Positions 12,814-42,094 of a DNA stretch of 64,000 nt are shown piece after piece. Position 1 is the first letter of the stretch. The number at the start of each line of letters is the position of its first letter. The notes under the pieces were generated by a model. That model was not told the origin of the DNA and ran no database searches. It saw nothing but the letters and a program-made list of their open reading frames with translations. The DNA comes from Desmodus rotundus (lineage: Eukaryota; Chordata; Mammalia; Chiroptera; Phyllostomidae): NCBI RefSeq assembly GCF_022682495.2, contig NC_071389.1, forward strand, positions 12,639,199 to 12,703,198, written 5' to 3'. Both the position numbers and the translations under genes were made by a program.

Positions 12814-12835
12814 TGCCCAAAGATTAACTTGGGCA
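12814..12835. promoter_or_regulatory. Inverted-repeat candidate factor site upstream of the 40-codon frame
   Basis: Seven-base arms 'tgcccaa' and 'ttgggca' flank 'agattaac', which contains an ATTAAC half-site of the HNF1 type and a CAAAG of the HNF4/TCF type. It lies about 120 bp before the ATG at 12,958. This is a motif match only. Confidence 0.25.
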
Positions 12836-12957
12836 CAGAGCCGGGTCAACCAGGTCACTGGCCACTGACCCAGGGCTTTGCAGTGAGAGTCCAAGGGTAG
12901 TGTGACCAGTGTGTACAGAGTGTGGAGGCCACTCCTAACAACCCTGTTCACCTCAAG

Positions 12958-13080
12958 ATGGCCCTCCTGTCTCCCACCCTGGACATGGTCCTCACTGCGG
13001 TCGTCAGCGTCCTCTTCCTGGTGCTGGCCTTGGGCCTGCTGTGCTTCTTCACCTGCCGCCTGGCCAGGCCGCTCAGGTAG
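12958..13080 (+). CDS. Candidate small single-pass membrane protein, 40 codons, unrecognised
   Basis: I do not recognise this protein. The ATG sits in a near-ideal start context (aagATGG) with an in-frame TAG 60 bases upstream at 12,898-12,900. The frame encodes 40 residues: a short N-terminus ('MALLSPTLD'), a hydrophobic segment of about 22 residues ('VLTAVVSVLFLVLALGLL' and following), two cysteines at 29 and 33, and an arginine-rich end ('TCRLARPLR'), suggesting N-out/C-in topology. Thirty-eight of 40 sense codons end in G or C, far above the surrounding sequence. The stop overlaps a textbook splice donor (CAG|gtaggg, exon end 13,076), so it is either a complete microprotein or the first coding exon of a longer spliced protein, leaving in phase 2. 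Spliced to ALPL exon 2 it would instead be an upstream open frame of 48 codons. It could still be a chance pyrimidine-rich stretch. Confidence 0.5.
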   Translation: MALLSPTLDMVLTAVVSVLFLVLALGLLCFFTCRLARPLR

Positions 13081-15739
13081 GGGAGTGCCCCGGCCCCGCT
13101 TCCTCTCCCGCCAGCCCCCGGCCAGAGCTCCTTTAGCTCTTGCGGGATAGGAAAGGGTGGGCATAGCTTCTCTTCCTGTCTGTGGTGGGGAAACTGAGGC
13201 CCGGAGAAGCTGGGTCAGACTGGGGTTGAATTGCACTTGGTGGGGTGCAAGCTTTGCTCAGTTTCCTGAACTGTAACATGGGGGATAGCAGCACTTGGGA
13301 GGCTTCAGTGAGATCACAGACGTGAACATGTAGCCCGGGGCTGGGTATAGGAGTGCCCAGGAAGCAGCAGTGATTTTTATCAGGTCTATTATTCTGTCAC
13401 TTGTCCTGGGCCTTTGAGACCCAGCCCAGCTCCCAGGGCTCCCGTGTCTTCTGCCCTAGGATGCTGACTCAGGGCCAAGGCCCAGCCCCTCAGCTCTCTC
13501 CCTTGACTTGCCAAGTAGCAGGCCCTTGTGCCCGGCCTCAGCCAGAGCCGACAGGCGTCAGCACACTCGTCATGAGTAATCAGGGCACGTAGCTGGGAGC
13601 CTGGCAGGGACAGTCTGGCTGGGAGGTGGCGTGATGGGGTGGATGCACATTCGGGTGCTCCATTCTGAGCTGGTAGAGCATTGGCAGAGGGTGGTGGGTA
13701 GCCAGGGCCCCCCACCGCAGCCCCTGGCTGGGCCCCACGGAGCCCATCACCCAGGGCTGCCAGAGAGCAGGCTTGGAGTCTCTCCGTGGGGGTGGGAGCA
13801 TGGGAGGCGGAGCCAGCAGGCAAGTCTGGCTTCTGAAGGGTTTCCTGGCTTCCCACCCCCTCTCCTTTCCAAGCAGAAGCAATGGGAGGAGGCACGTGTC
13901 AGTCTTCTGGACACGCCCCTCTCAATGTCACATCCTTGGAGCCAGAATTCAGAACATTTCAGCTGTTACCATGGGGCCATTCATTCAGTCAGTGTTACGG
14001 AGCCGCTTCAGTGTGCACGGGCTTGGAGAGGGGTAAAGTGGTCTTGACTGACACAAAGCGACTGTCCAGGAGAGAAGAGCGACCAACAAATAGGTGTAAT
14101 CGTGCAGGGCTGGATGAGCCTTTGGACCTCCTGGGGCCACCCTCCGCTTTCGTCTTTGCTCACTGCTTGCTTGTTTTGGACCCTAGGTGCAGAGTTGAAT
14201 AAGTCATATCTCTCAGGGCATGGTGTCCCCTCATGGGCTCAGTTCTTGCTGTATTTGTTCATCTTCCCCTTCATCCCTGCTCCCTGCTCCCCACGACCAA
14301 TCACACCACTCCCCAAAGGTGCTCATGTTAATGTGTGTAACACATCCTTGAATTCGTATGTGTCCTCGTAAGTTATGCTGTTTTCTGCATGTGGGTGTGG
14401 CTTGCATAACTGCATTGTAGTTTTCGCATTCTTCTCTCAGTCCTGTGTTTAAGCTTCATCCATACTACTGTTGTGACTTCTGGTTTTAATACCATTGCCC
14501 CATAGATATTGCCGCTGCCACCTTTATTAGTTCATGCCCCTAGTTATGGACAGAGAGGGTGCCCCAAATCCTTATAAGCCAGCGGTCAGGGGGAATATGC
14601 CAAATGTTTCTCCAGAAGCATGATGGTTTCTGTAGGGTTTTGGTATAAAATCTTTGTTAATTAAAGGAATTCTTTTTGATTCCTGTTTTTCTGAGGGCTT
14701 TTCTCATATAGTTGTGTCTGTCCCCATTCCCTCTTCCTAGATGATCTCATCAAGTTTTATCAAGGCTTAAATATCACCTATATGCCCAGGTTTCCCAAGT
14801 GTATACCTTCGGCCAAGACCTCTCTCCCAAATGCTGGATGCATATATCTAGCGGTCCACTGATGTCTTTGCTTCACAAAGGCATCTCAGACTCAACATGT
14901 GCAAAACCACGTTCCCCATTTTCCCACCAAGTCTACTCCATCTCCCACCTCAAAACACCACCCCAAATGCTGAAAGACTGAATGCTTTTCTGCAAGATCA
15001 GGAACTAGTGAGCCCCAAGGTGAAATATGTTGGTGTAAATTTCATAGAACACACACAGGGTCTTTGTGCTGAAGACGACAAAAGATGAGAGACAGACTGT
15101 CCATGCGTGGGAGGCTGATGTTGCAAAGATGCAAGCCCTTTCCAAAATGGTCTACAGGGTTCATACAAGACCAAGCAAACGACAGTGATGGAGAACAGAG
15201 CTGGGGCGGCCAGGTTTAAGGAAGGGATGGGTCGGTGGGGTCGGGGGGAGGCTTCTGTGATGACAGTCAGACGGCCCAAGAGAGCTTTTTGGAGTGGTGG
15301 CACTGCCTGTGCCCTGATTGCTGTGGAGGTCTCGAATCTACACATGTGTGAAACCTCAGAATCTCTGTTCTGCACTGGGGAACCAAAGTGCCACCCTGGA
15401 CGGTTCCCCAGTGACAGCCTGCTTGCTAAATCTGGAGCCAGCAGCTCTGTGGTCAGGTTACCTGCTACCTGCTTGTTTGTGATTCTGGGCAAATCACATT
15501 TCCTTTCGGAACCTTGGTTTCCACACCCACAAAGAGATCAAAAGTCTCGATCTGTGCACCGACCAGGTTATCAGTGAGAAATCGTGGTGAAAGGCTCTAA
15601 AAGCAGTGAACCGTGTGTGGCACACAGGCCTTTTCCATTTGTTTCCGTGTCCTTTATAGATTGTGGAAATAGGTTCCCAGAGAGCAGCGTTTTTTGTATG
15701 ATGGGAGTGCGTGAAGTGTCCGTATCGTAAACAGACAGT

Positions 15740-16265
15740 GTATCGTGTTTTCAGCCTGAACACACCCGCCACCCAGGTCAGTCAACAGAACAGCCCCTCA
15801 CAGCCCCCTGGGCCCTCTTCAGTTCCATACCCCAGTTCGGTCTTTATCTTGTCTTCTAACACCCGTGGTTGGTTTTTATACTTTGTACCGCGGGAATCAC
15901 ACTACACGTGCTCTTGGGTCTGCCGCCTTCACTCAGCCTCACCTTCGCAACATTCATCCGGTTGTTCGGGGGGTTGTCAATTACTCGTTCTCATTGTTGC
16001 GAGGATTTCCATCTTGTGAGCCCACGCCAGGTGTTTGTCATCCTGCTGAAGACGGACACAGTTTCAAGGTCACTAGGGACAGGGCTGATAGGAACATTCC
16101 TCTACATGTCTTTTAGTGAACTTGGGAATAAGGGGTCGAAGGGCATGTGTATGGTGTCAGCCCTGTGAGAAGCTGCCAGTTTTCCAACGTGGTTGTACCA
16201 AGCTACACCCCCACCCCCGGCAGCGAGGGGATGTCGGGGGTTCCACATCCTTGCCGACACTCAGA
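15740..16265 (+). repeat. Ancient L1 (L1M-type) 3' fragment
   Basis: Diverged but ordered match to the old L1 3' region: 'cttctaacacccgtggttgg', 'cttcactcagcctcaccttc', 'cattcctctacatgtctttt', 'gccagttttccaacgtggtt', 'gtaccaagctacacccccac', 'ttccacatccttgccgacac'. Strongly degraded, with no coding capacity. Confidence 0.75.
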
Positions 16266-16577
16266 CTTCTCTGCACACACAAAGGAAGGGTTTGGGGTGG
16301 TTCTCTCCTTCCTCCTGCCCTCCCCGCTTAGAACACTGGCTTTCACCGAGGTGGATATGTACTGTGCGAACACTGGGAACAAACGAGGCAAAGTCCCTGC
16401 GCTTGGAAGCTCCCGGTGTGGTGGGGGAGACAGATCAGGAAAGAATTACTACTTCCGAAACGGGGAGGCACACGCAAAAATTGAAATAACTGTGAAATTC
16501 AGAGGTAATAAATATATGGGCACAAGTGACCATTCTGGAGGCTTCCTGACTTCAGTTTTAAACTATTTTGAATAACA

Positions 16578-16779
16578 TTTAAATTTTTTTAGAAATTATT
16601 TTTAGAGAGGGGGGAAAGAGGTCGAAAGAGGAGAGAATCATCGATGTGCAAGAGAAACATCGATTGCTTGCCTCTCACACACCCCCACCTGGGGACCTGG
16701 CTAGGAATCGAACTGGCCACCTTTCGGCCTTTCAGTTCACAGGCTGGCACTCAATCCAGTGAGCCACACCAGCCAGGAC
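16578..16779 (-). mobile_element. VES SINE, reverse orientation, with target-site duplication
   Basis: Runs from an A/T tail through 'agagaaacatcgattgcttg' and 'gggacctggctaggaatcga' to 'gagccacaccagccaggac'. It is flanked by near-identical copies of 'tattttgaataacattt' (16,564-16,580) and 'tgttttgaataatattt' (after 16,779), the expected target-site duplication. Confidence 0.93.
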
Positions 16780-18359
16780 TGTTTTGAATAATATTTTAAT
16801 GTATCGATATTGTACATCCATTTAATAACCTGTTCAGATTTACTCTAGAAACATTTGGAAACTAAGTAGAGTAAAACATTAGAAATCATCTGAGATGCCA
16901 TCATGCAGAGCTAAGGGCTTGCTGTCAGCGGCAGGGTATTTCTTTTGCATTCCCTCCCTCCCCTCCCCCACTGCCAGGCTGGGTTTCTAAGGAGCCCGGT
17001 GATGAGGAAGGGGTGGGAAAGCACAGGACTATGCCATGGACGGTGTGTCTGGTGGAAGCGGGTGTTCTATGGGACGTGGTGCAGGGGGCCCTGGCCTCCG
17101 GCGTCCAGCGTGTATGGTTTTGAGGTTGAATCAAGGCCCCGTCTCCAGTGGTGGAGTGCTTTCTTATCTATCTCGACAGTGACAGCAGAGTGCTGTGCGT
17201 CCCTGCTGTTTCTCCTGCAAAAAGTAACATCAATGGAACAACCCCGCAGTGGGGTCGGAGCTGCCCTCCCTGAGGAGCTGCCTGCACTTGTTTCCCCTCA
17301 GACCTTTGGGGCATTAAAACTGGGCGAAATAACCTTTGGACCGGCCCTAAGTAGGCATTGCAGTCAGACAGCTGTTCGCAGAAATAACGGGGGGAAAATG
17401 ACTATGACGTTTGACTGAAAACTAATGACCTTCTTTAGCGTCATCACCACCACGTTACTCTGCACCTGTAGAGAAATCCCTTCCTGAGTTTATCTGCATC
17501 CTTAAAAACCCCTTCCTTCCATGGTGTGATTATTCCCCTCCTCATAAATACCTGTTCCCTTCACCCCCTAATCAAAATGCTATTTGGGTTTCTGCCTGAA
17601 TCAATGCTTCCCAGAATTGCAATTCTCTTTGGATCTCTTGAGACTTAAAATAGAACTTTTTTTAGGTTATCACAACAAATGGGATAATCATTTTTATCTT
17701 GGTTTTGGTGGAAATAATAACACTATTTCCTAGTAAACCTCTTGCCATTTAAAATTCTTCATCTTCCAATAACATCTGTACACAAGACTTAGCACATTTC
17801 TCAGCTGTCGGTGGGGTCATTCCTCGTGAACCTAACCAGATAATCACAGCTTAAAAACATCCTCATGCCATCAATACGTGCTCATTTTTAGGCAATTCGG
17901 ATAATTCAAAACATAAAATAAAAAAAGCATCACCGGTGGACCGAATGAGTGAATGACCACGCAGTCCTACCACCCAGAGAAAGCCACAGTTAATATTTCG
18001 GTGTGTTTCCTTCCAGCCTTTTTTTTTTTTAATAACATTTTCAAAAAAAATTATAAAGATAACATCTCGATAACATCTCAACACAGAAGAAGATTTGGGA
18101 AATGCAGAAAATATCATCAGAGTCGTCTGTAGCATTACTGTCCCGAAATGCCTCCCCCCTTATCAGCCAATCTTTTCCTGTGTGTCTTTTCCTGTTGTTT
18201 TTATATCTGTCACCATCAATGATAAGCTCTGGGAGAGAAGGTAGCAAATGCAGGTGCCCCTCTAAGAGAGGGTGGACTCTTTTTTTCATTCTGAGAAAGG
18301 TGGTCTCAGATGCTCTCAGGACACAGGTAATTAAAAGCCCGGAGACTGATGTTCTAGAA

Positions 18360-18530
18360 CGGTGCTTTTCAAGGTGTGGTCCAGGACCCAGCAGCAGGGG
18401 CATCACCTGGGAGCTTGTCGGCCATGCAGTCGGAATCTCTGGGCAAGGGTGGGATTTGGGGGGCAGAATGTGGTTTAACAAGCCCTCCAGGAGGTTCTGA
18501 CGCGTGCCACACTTTGATGCCTGCTGCAGA
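18360..18530 (+). mobile_element. MER5-type hAT-Charlie MITE remnant
   Basis: Contains the MER5 blocks 'ttttcaaggtgtggtccagg', 'ggcatcacctgggagcttgt', 'agaatgtggtttaacaagcc' and 'gtgccacactttga', with a terminal match to the 'ttcaaggtgtgg' end of the family. Confidence 0.75.
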
Positions 18531-18926
18531 AAGACCGGACTCTGGTGGGTTCAGATGGACTGAAAGTGGGGGTTCCCTCAGGAAATGGAGGAGCCACTCT
18601 GCAGCCCAGTACTCATTTAACATTCAACAGCTGTGTGATGAAGCTTCCTGAGCCGGGAACCACCTGGGCTTGTAACCCAGGCCCGGCCTGTAATAGGTGC
18701 TCAGCAACTACTCAGTGAATGAACCAACAAAGAAATTAAGTGGATGAACATAGGAACTCTGGAGCTGTGGCCTACATGTCTTCTAAAATTTTTTTTTTTT
18801 TTTCATTTCTAGGATCGGAACATCAGCTAACATCAGCTAACGGTCTGACCACTGCCAGCCCACTCCTCCCACCCACAGCGATTGTACCCCTGGGCCCCGG
18901 AGAGAGAGCGGGTCTCGGAGTACACC

Positions 18927-37206
<18,280 letters not shown>

Positions 37207-37950
37207 GGGCCCATGGCCCTGGCACCCACTAGCCCATCACAGATGGCCAGCCTCCCCCTCCAAGCGCGGCACACCGCCCACAGGCCACACCTCAAGGGGC
37301 CAGGGGGTGGGGGCATCCACAGCCTCTGCAGCTGCCAGAAAGGGGACCCAGGAAACCAGTCTGCTGCCTGCCTCGCTCCCCTCTGGATCCTCCCCTGGGG
37401 CTGGACCAATTCCCAGCCTCCTGCCTCAGCCCCACCCCCGCCCCCCCACTGCCCCTTTGGCTAACAGGGTAGGTTTCTCTTGGGCAGACAGAGTACAGAC
37501 TGCAGACATTCGCAAAGCATCTTATTTTTCTAGCAAACAAATTTCTCCAGATCCGGAGGCTCTGGAGCTTCCATGGAACATTCCAGATCTGACCCTCCCA
37601 CTTTCCTCTCCTTCAGTCTGGAACCTCCCAGGGCCCACCATGCTCATGTCCGTACCTGAAGAGGAGACAAGTCCTTCTCTCCAGGAGGGGGGTTTGCTCA
37701 CTCGTTCCCAGGCCTCCCAGGGCTCCCAGGAAGTCTGCTCTTGGGACTGGCTGTCCAACCCCAGGTGGCCTGGGCTGGGACAGAGGAGCAGCCTGGCGGA
37801 CAGACACTTCCCAGCTTTGAACACACATGCCAGCTCCTCTCTGAAGCAACTCTCCTGTTTGGAACAGCCAAAAAAATTTTTTTTCTCTTTTTGGTGTTGG
37901 TTAAAAGGGAACACAAAACATTTAAATAAAAATTTCCAAATATTTCTGAG
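37207..37950 (+). other. ALPL: ALPL 3'UTR
   Basis: From the stop codon to just beyond the polyadenylation signal, about 740 nt. Open frames crossing this region on either strand are out-of-frame shadows. Confidence 0.85.
37925..37930 (+). terminator. ALPL: ALPL polyadenylation signal (AATAAA)
   Basis: Canonical AATAAA about 720 nt after the stop, followed by a GT-rich 'gagtctttgtggtc' that fits the downstream element. Cleavage is expected at about 37,945-37,955. Confidence 0.88.
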
Positions 37951-38544
37951 GACAGAGCTGAGTCTTTGTGGTCAGGGAGGAAGAGACTGAAATAAGCTCA
38001 TTTCTCTGGGAAGAGCTAGACGCAGGGCGTGGGGGTGGGGTGGGGAGGGGCCTGCTCCTGGCCTGGGGGCTATAACACGCATCACCTGGGTGACTGGACA
38101 AATTGCTTCCAGTCTTTGCATCTCAAGTGTTCTTATCTGTAAAATGGGAGACAGCTGTGGCAGGGCTGCGGTGAGGATTGAAGAAGAATGGCTCTTCCCG
38201 GAACCCCGCAGCAGGAGGGCCTTCTAGGGCCCAGACACCCTGGCTGCACGGCGCCCACAGGCAGAACTCCAGCCCCTGGCCCATGCGGCTGCTCATTTAT
38301 TCGTTTGTCCACAAATGTTGAGTATGTGCTCAGCCCTGTACTAAGTCTGAAGAATTTAGTGGTGACCAACCCTCTCGGGGCACCTGCCCTCACAGAGCGT
38401 CAGCCTCGCTCAGGGACTCATCTCTCCAGTCCTGATTGTCCAGGCCGGGTATTGACTGGGGCCGGGATGGCACGGGACACTGGGGGCCCACAGAGTCCCC
38501 CCAGTTTGATCCTCTTGACATCGGAATAAAAGCCCCTATAATGA

Positions 38545-38790
38545 TAGATAATAACACTTAGTGTTGATCATTTACCATCTGCCAAGTTTTGTCTTGATGC
38601 TTTCCATGGCTTCGGCTCATTTAGTCCTCCCTAGGAAGTAGGCCGCCATCATCTACATTTACAGATGAGGAAACCGAGGGCGCGGCAGGTGATACGAGTG
38701 CCCAAGGCTCTCTGAGGGTGGAGCTGGGATTTGAATCCAGGTCCCTTTGATTCCAAAGCTCTTACACTTGATCACATCCTTTCTTTAGGA
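38545..38790 (-). repeat. MIR SINE copy, reverse orientation, nearly full length
   Basis: 'taataacacttagtgttgat', 'catttacagatgaggaaacc', 'tgggatttgaatccaggtcc' and 'tgattccaaagctcttacac' represent a reversed MIR from tail to head. Confidence 0.85.
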
Positions 38791-40269
38791 TGTTTCCGAC
38801 CTCCTACTGACTAGGTTCGGAGACAGCTGATAAGAGTGACTCATCGTACCCCAGTTAAATGTGAACTCAGGTGAGAAATCATATGTCAGAAGTGGGGGGT
38901 CCTTCAGGAATAAAAATGCAGCTGAGCAGATTTCCCTCTGAGCTTCCTAGCCATCCTAGCAAAAAGGGAAGTACAGCTGAGCTGATGCTGGGATAGGAAA
39001 CTGCATGTCTCCCTTCTTGCCAGAACAGAGATATGTCATCTCGAATGGTACAGTGCGGTGTTTTCAGGTGTTACTCTCATACCATGTTCACAGTTGCCAT
39101 CACGGCCATTTGGGGCTCAGCCCTGCCATGGACCACCAGGAGTCAGGGTGGAGATGCACCTCAGAGGTCTCCCACTGTGGGGCCAGGGGGCTGGGGTATT
39201 TATTCTCCAACTCTCCTCCCTCATTGGCTAAGGGCTGTTCCCAGAAAAATCACCACGCTAGCCCTTCCAACCTGCCCCTAGAAAGGCCAAGAAGAAGCCC
39301 CCAAGAATGTGCTGGAACATTAAATGCCTGAAGGATAAAAACAGCACCGACAGCACCTTTAACTTTGGGACACATGAATGGGTTGAAAACCCTGGGCTGT
39401 GAGTCAGAGAGACGAGGCTTCACGTCTCTGCTCCATAGTTTTCTCATTTCTATGAACTTGGGCAAGTTCTCTAACTTCACTGATGTTCCATTCCTACACC
39501 TGTGAAGTGTGGGACTTAGGATCCCACCTGGAACAAGGGGCTCCTTCACCCAAGCCCAGGCCATGGGCTTATGTATTCTTCAGGAGCCAGTGGTGTTCAG
39601 GTACCTCCTGCTCCAAATCCTCCCCGTGTCTCCCTCACCAAGTCTAGGCGCCTGCACCCTTAGGTCACTCTGCACCTTTATTGTAACGGTCGGTGGGCTC
39701 TGAGTCCTAATGGAAGCCAGGGGTCGAGGCAGAGGTCTTGGCTCCAGCCATTCGCAGCCGGGGAACTAGAAACTAAGGGTGACGGCACCCACAGCACAAG
39801 GGTGTCCATGGCCCTCAGAGACTTTCTCAGGAAGGAGGAGTGAAGCTGAGCTGACAAATTCTTTTCTACTCATCCAGCTAACCCTGTCTTCTGTGAAAGA
39901 TAAATGCAGAACTTAACCCCCTGAGAGCTTATTACGTCTTACACATAATACACATTTGATGGTGGCTTTGGCCAGATGAGTGGGGCCCAGGCTCTTTCCA
40001 CCTTGTGGCTCTTCCCTCCTCTAAGTTCCAAATGTGCTGCTGAACCAGAACCTCAGTCTACTAAGTTCTATCTGACCAGCACATTGATGCAGAGGGGATG
40101 CAGTGGAGGAGACGTCCTTTTTAACCACTTCTTCCTGGAGGGAACACACATCACTTTCATTCATAGTTCAGTAGTGAGCACTAGTCATATGATCCCACGG
40201 AGATGCAAAGGAAGCTGGGAAATGTAGTCTTTGTTTGAGCAGCTGGTGGTCACCGGCAACTATGTCTGT

Positions 40270-40440
40270 AGTTGGTTCTCAACCTGGTGCTATTGATACT
40301 TGGGGCCAGATACTTCTCTGTGGTGAGGACAGTCCTGAGCATGGTAGGATGTTTAGCAGTATCCCAGGCCTCTACCCACTAGATTTGCCCCACTAGAGGG
40401 GGCAAAACCATACCCTCCCAACCAGTTAAGAACCTCTGCT
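40270..40440 (+). mobile_element. hAT-type MITE remnant, MER20-like
   Basis: 'ggttctcaacctggtgctat', 'taggatgtttagcagtatcc', 'aggcctctacccactagatt' and 'ccagttaagaacctctg' match a common eutherian hAT MITE with terminal 'ggttctcaac' and 'gttaagaacc' inverted ends. The exact subfamily is uncertain. Confidence 0.6.
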
Positions 40441-40441
40441 C

Positions 40442-40682
40442 CAGGGTAAGGTAGGGGTGCGGGGGGCTTGTGTGGCCAGCAGGCCATCTGGTCTCAGCTT
40501 CACTTGTACACAGGGCACCTTCCTGCTCACATGCTCCCCAGATGTCACACAGCATCCTCACAGTGTTTTAAAGCATCGGGAACGTTCACATATGATTTCC
40601 TGACTCTTTTTGAACAATTGGATGGTGTGGCTGGCATTGATCCATTTCTGTAGGGCATTGGTCAGCCAGAGCTGAGAAGTAG
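40442..40682 (-). repeat. Unclassified repeat, copy A of an inverted pair
   Basis: Its reverse complement aligns end to end with 41,842-42,094. Shared blocks include 'tttaaaacactgtgaggatg', 'ctgtgtgacatctggggagc' and 'gcaggaaggtgccctgtgta'. I do not recognise the family. Confidence 0.7.
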
Positions 40683-41841
40683 CTGACCATTGGGCACATA
40701 GCTCTCCTGTTTGCCACATTGTAGGGGCAGATGGGCAGAAGGGCCTTGAATGCCACTCCAAGAAGCTGGGAGTTGACCATGAAGACCCTGGGGAGCCATG
40801 GAGGGTTCTGGAGCTAGGTCATGAGCGTCATTTGTGAAAGATTATCTTGGCATCCAGTTTCAAGGGCAGCTTCAAGGAGAGGAACCAAAGGCTGGGAGAC
40901 CAGCAAGGAGGCTGTTCAGATAGACCAGACAGGAGGAGCTGGGGCCATGGAGATAGGGCGGGGCAACAAGTCCCAAATATGTGCCCGTGAGTCCAGCTCC
41001 TGTTTGTCAAGAAGGAAGCTAGAACAGCACGTGAATGGATGGGTCATTGGCAAACTGATCGCTGAGTTCAAGGGCAGCATGAAGCCAGACACCTACTCTG
41101 CACCGCCCACCCTGCTGAGCACCTGAGAGTGGCTGTGACATCTTCCCCACGCACAGCCCCACACCGTCCCTTGAGGTGAACAATGCCCGTTTTACAGATG
41201 AGAAGGTTGAGGCTAGGCGGGGCATACCGGCTGCTGCAAGTTGAACCCAGGTCTGCCAACCCATGTTTCCACCACCCCTCCCCCCACCCCATCCCGCTTA
41301 GCCTCTGGGGTACTAACCTCTCCAAGAAAAACAGCCCCAGCCACAGAAGTCCTTCCACGGGGTAGTGAGAGCCCCAAGCAGAGTTTATAGTTAGTCCTGG
41401 TGGCTTACCGGGACCTCCCACTGAGACCTCCCACCGGCCCATGGGGGATTAGGGCTCCCAGGCCCCTGTGCGGCTCCCTCTGGCCTCCTGGTGATGCTGC
41501 CTCCATTGCAGCACCTTTTCTGGTCCCTCAGCCCTCTTTGTCCAAACCTCAGAATCTTGGGCTGGGTGCACACATGTGCTGCCCGCCCCCTCCCAGCCAA
41601 CCAGGGGGCAGGCTGGGCTGGGGTCCGTCACCGGCCAGCGCCATTCACCCTCCTGCCCCTTGAAATAGAGGCTTAGAATCACTGAGGCGATGGGAACACC
41701 GGCATCAAGCATTTCTATGGGGTTCCCGAGTGCCAGGCCCTGTTCCTATGCCCCACAGAGCACTCAACTCACTTACCCTCCCAACCCTCTACAGTGAGGG
41801 GGACTGTGGCGAATGGGAGAGCTGTACCCCCGATGCGCGGC

Positions 41842-42094
41842 CATCTCTCAGCTCCACTGACCATTGTCCTGCAGAAATGTGGGGCCATGCCAGCCATATC
41901 TCCCAATTTTGAAAAAAAAAAGCCAGAAATCCAAATCATGGGAAAGTTCCCCATGTTTTAAAACACTGCGAGGATGCTGTGTGACGTCTGGGGAGCACAT
42001 GAGCGGGAAGGTGCCCTGCGTACGAGCGAAGCTGAAGCCAGACAGCCTGCTGACCACCCAAGCCCCCCTCACCCCTTCCTTACTCTAGGGCAGG
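41842..42094 (+). repeat. Unclassified repeat, copy B of an inverted pair
   Basis: Contains 'tttaaaacactgcgaggatg', 'ctgtgtgacgtctggggagc' and 'gcgggaaggtgccctgcgta', matching copy A on the other strand with many CpG-type differences. Followed by a MIR fragment ('cccattttacagatggagaa'). Confidence 0.7.

Larger units (their letters stand above)
13081..18812. other. Intron 1 of ALPL (3' part), no exon recognised apart from 12.96-13.08 kb
   Basis: Holds old L1-derived sequence (clearest at about 15,740-16,265, weaker at 14,200-14,520 and 17,880-18,060), a VES SINE at 16.6-16.8 kb and a MER5-type element at 18.36-18.53 kb. No other open frame shows coding composition. Confidence 0.6.
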
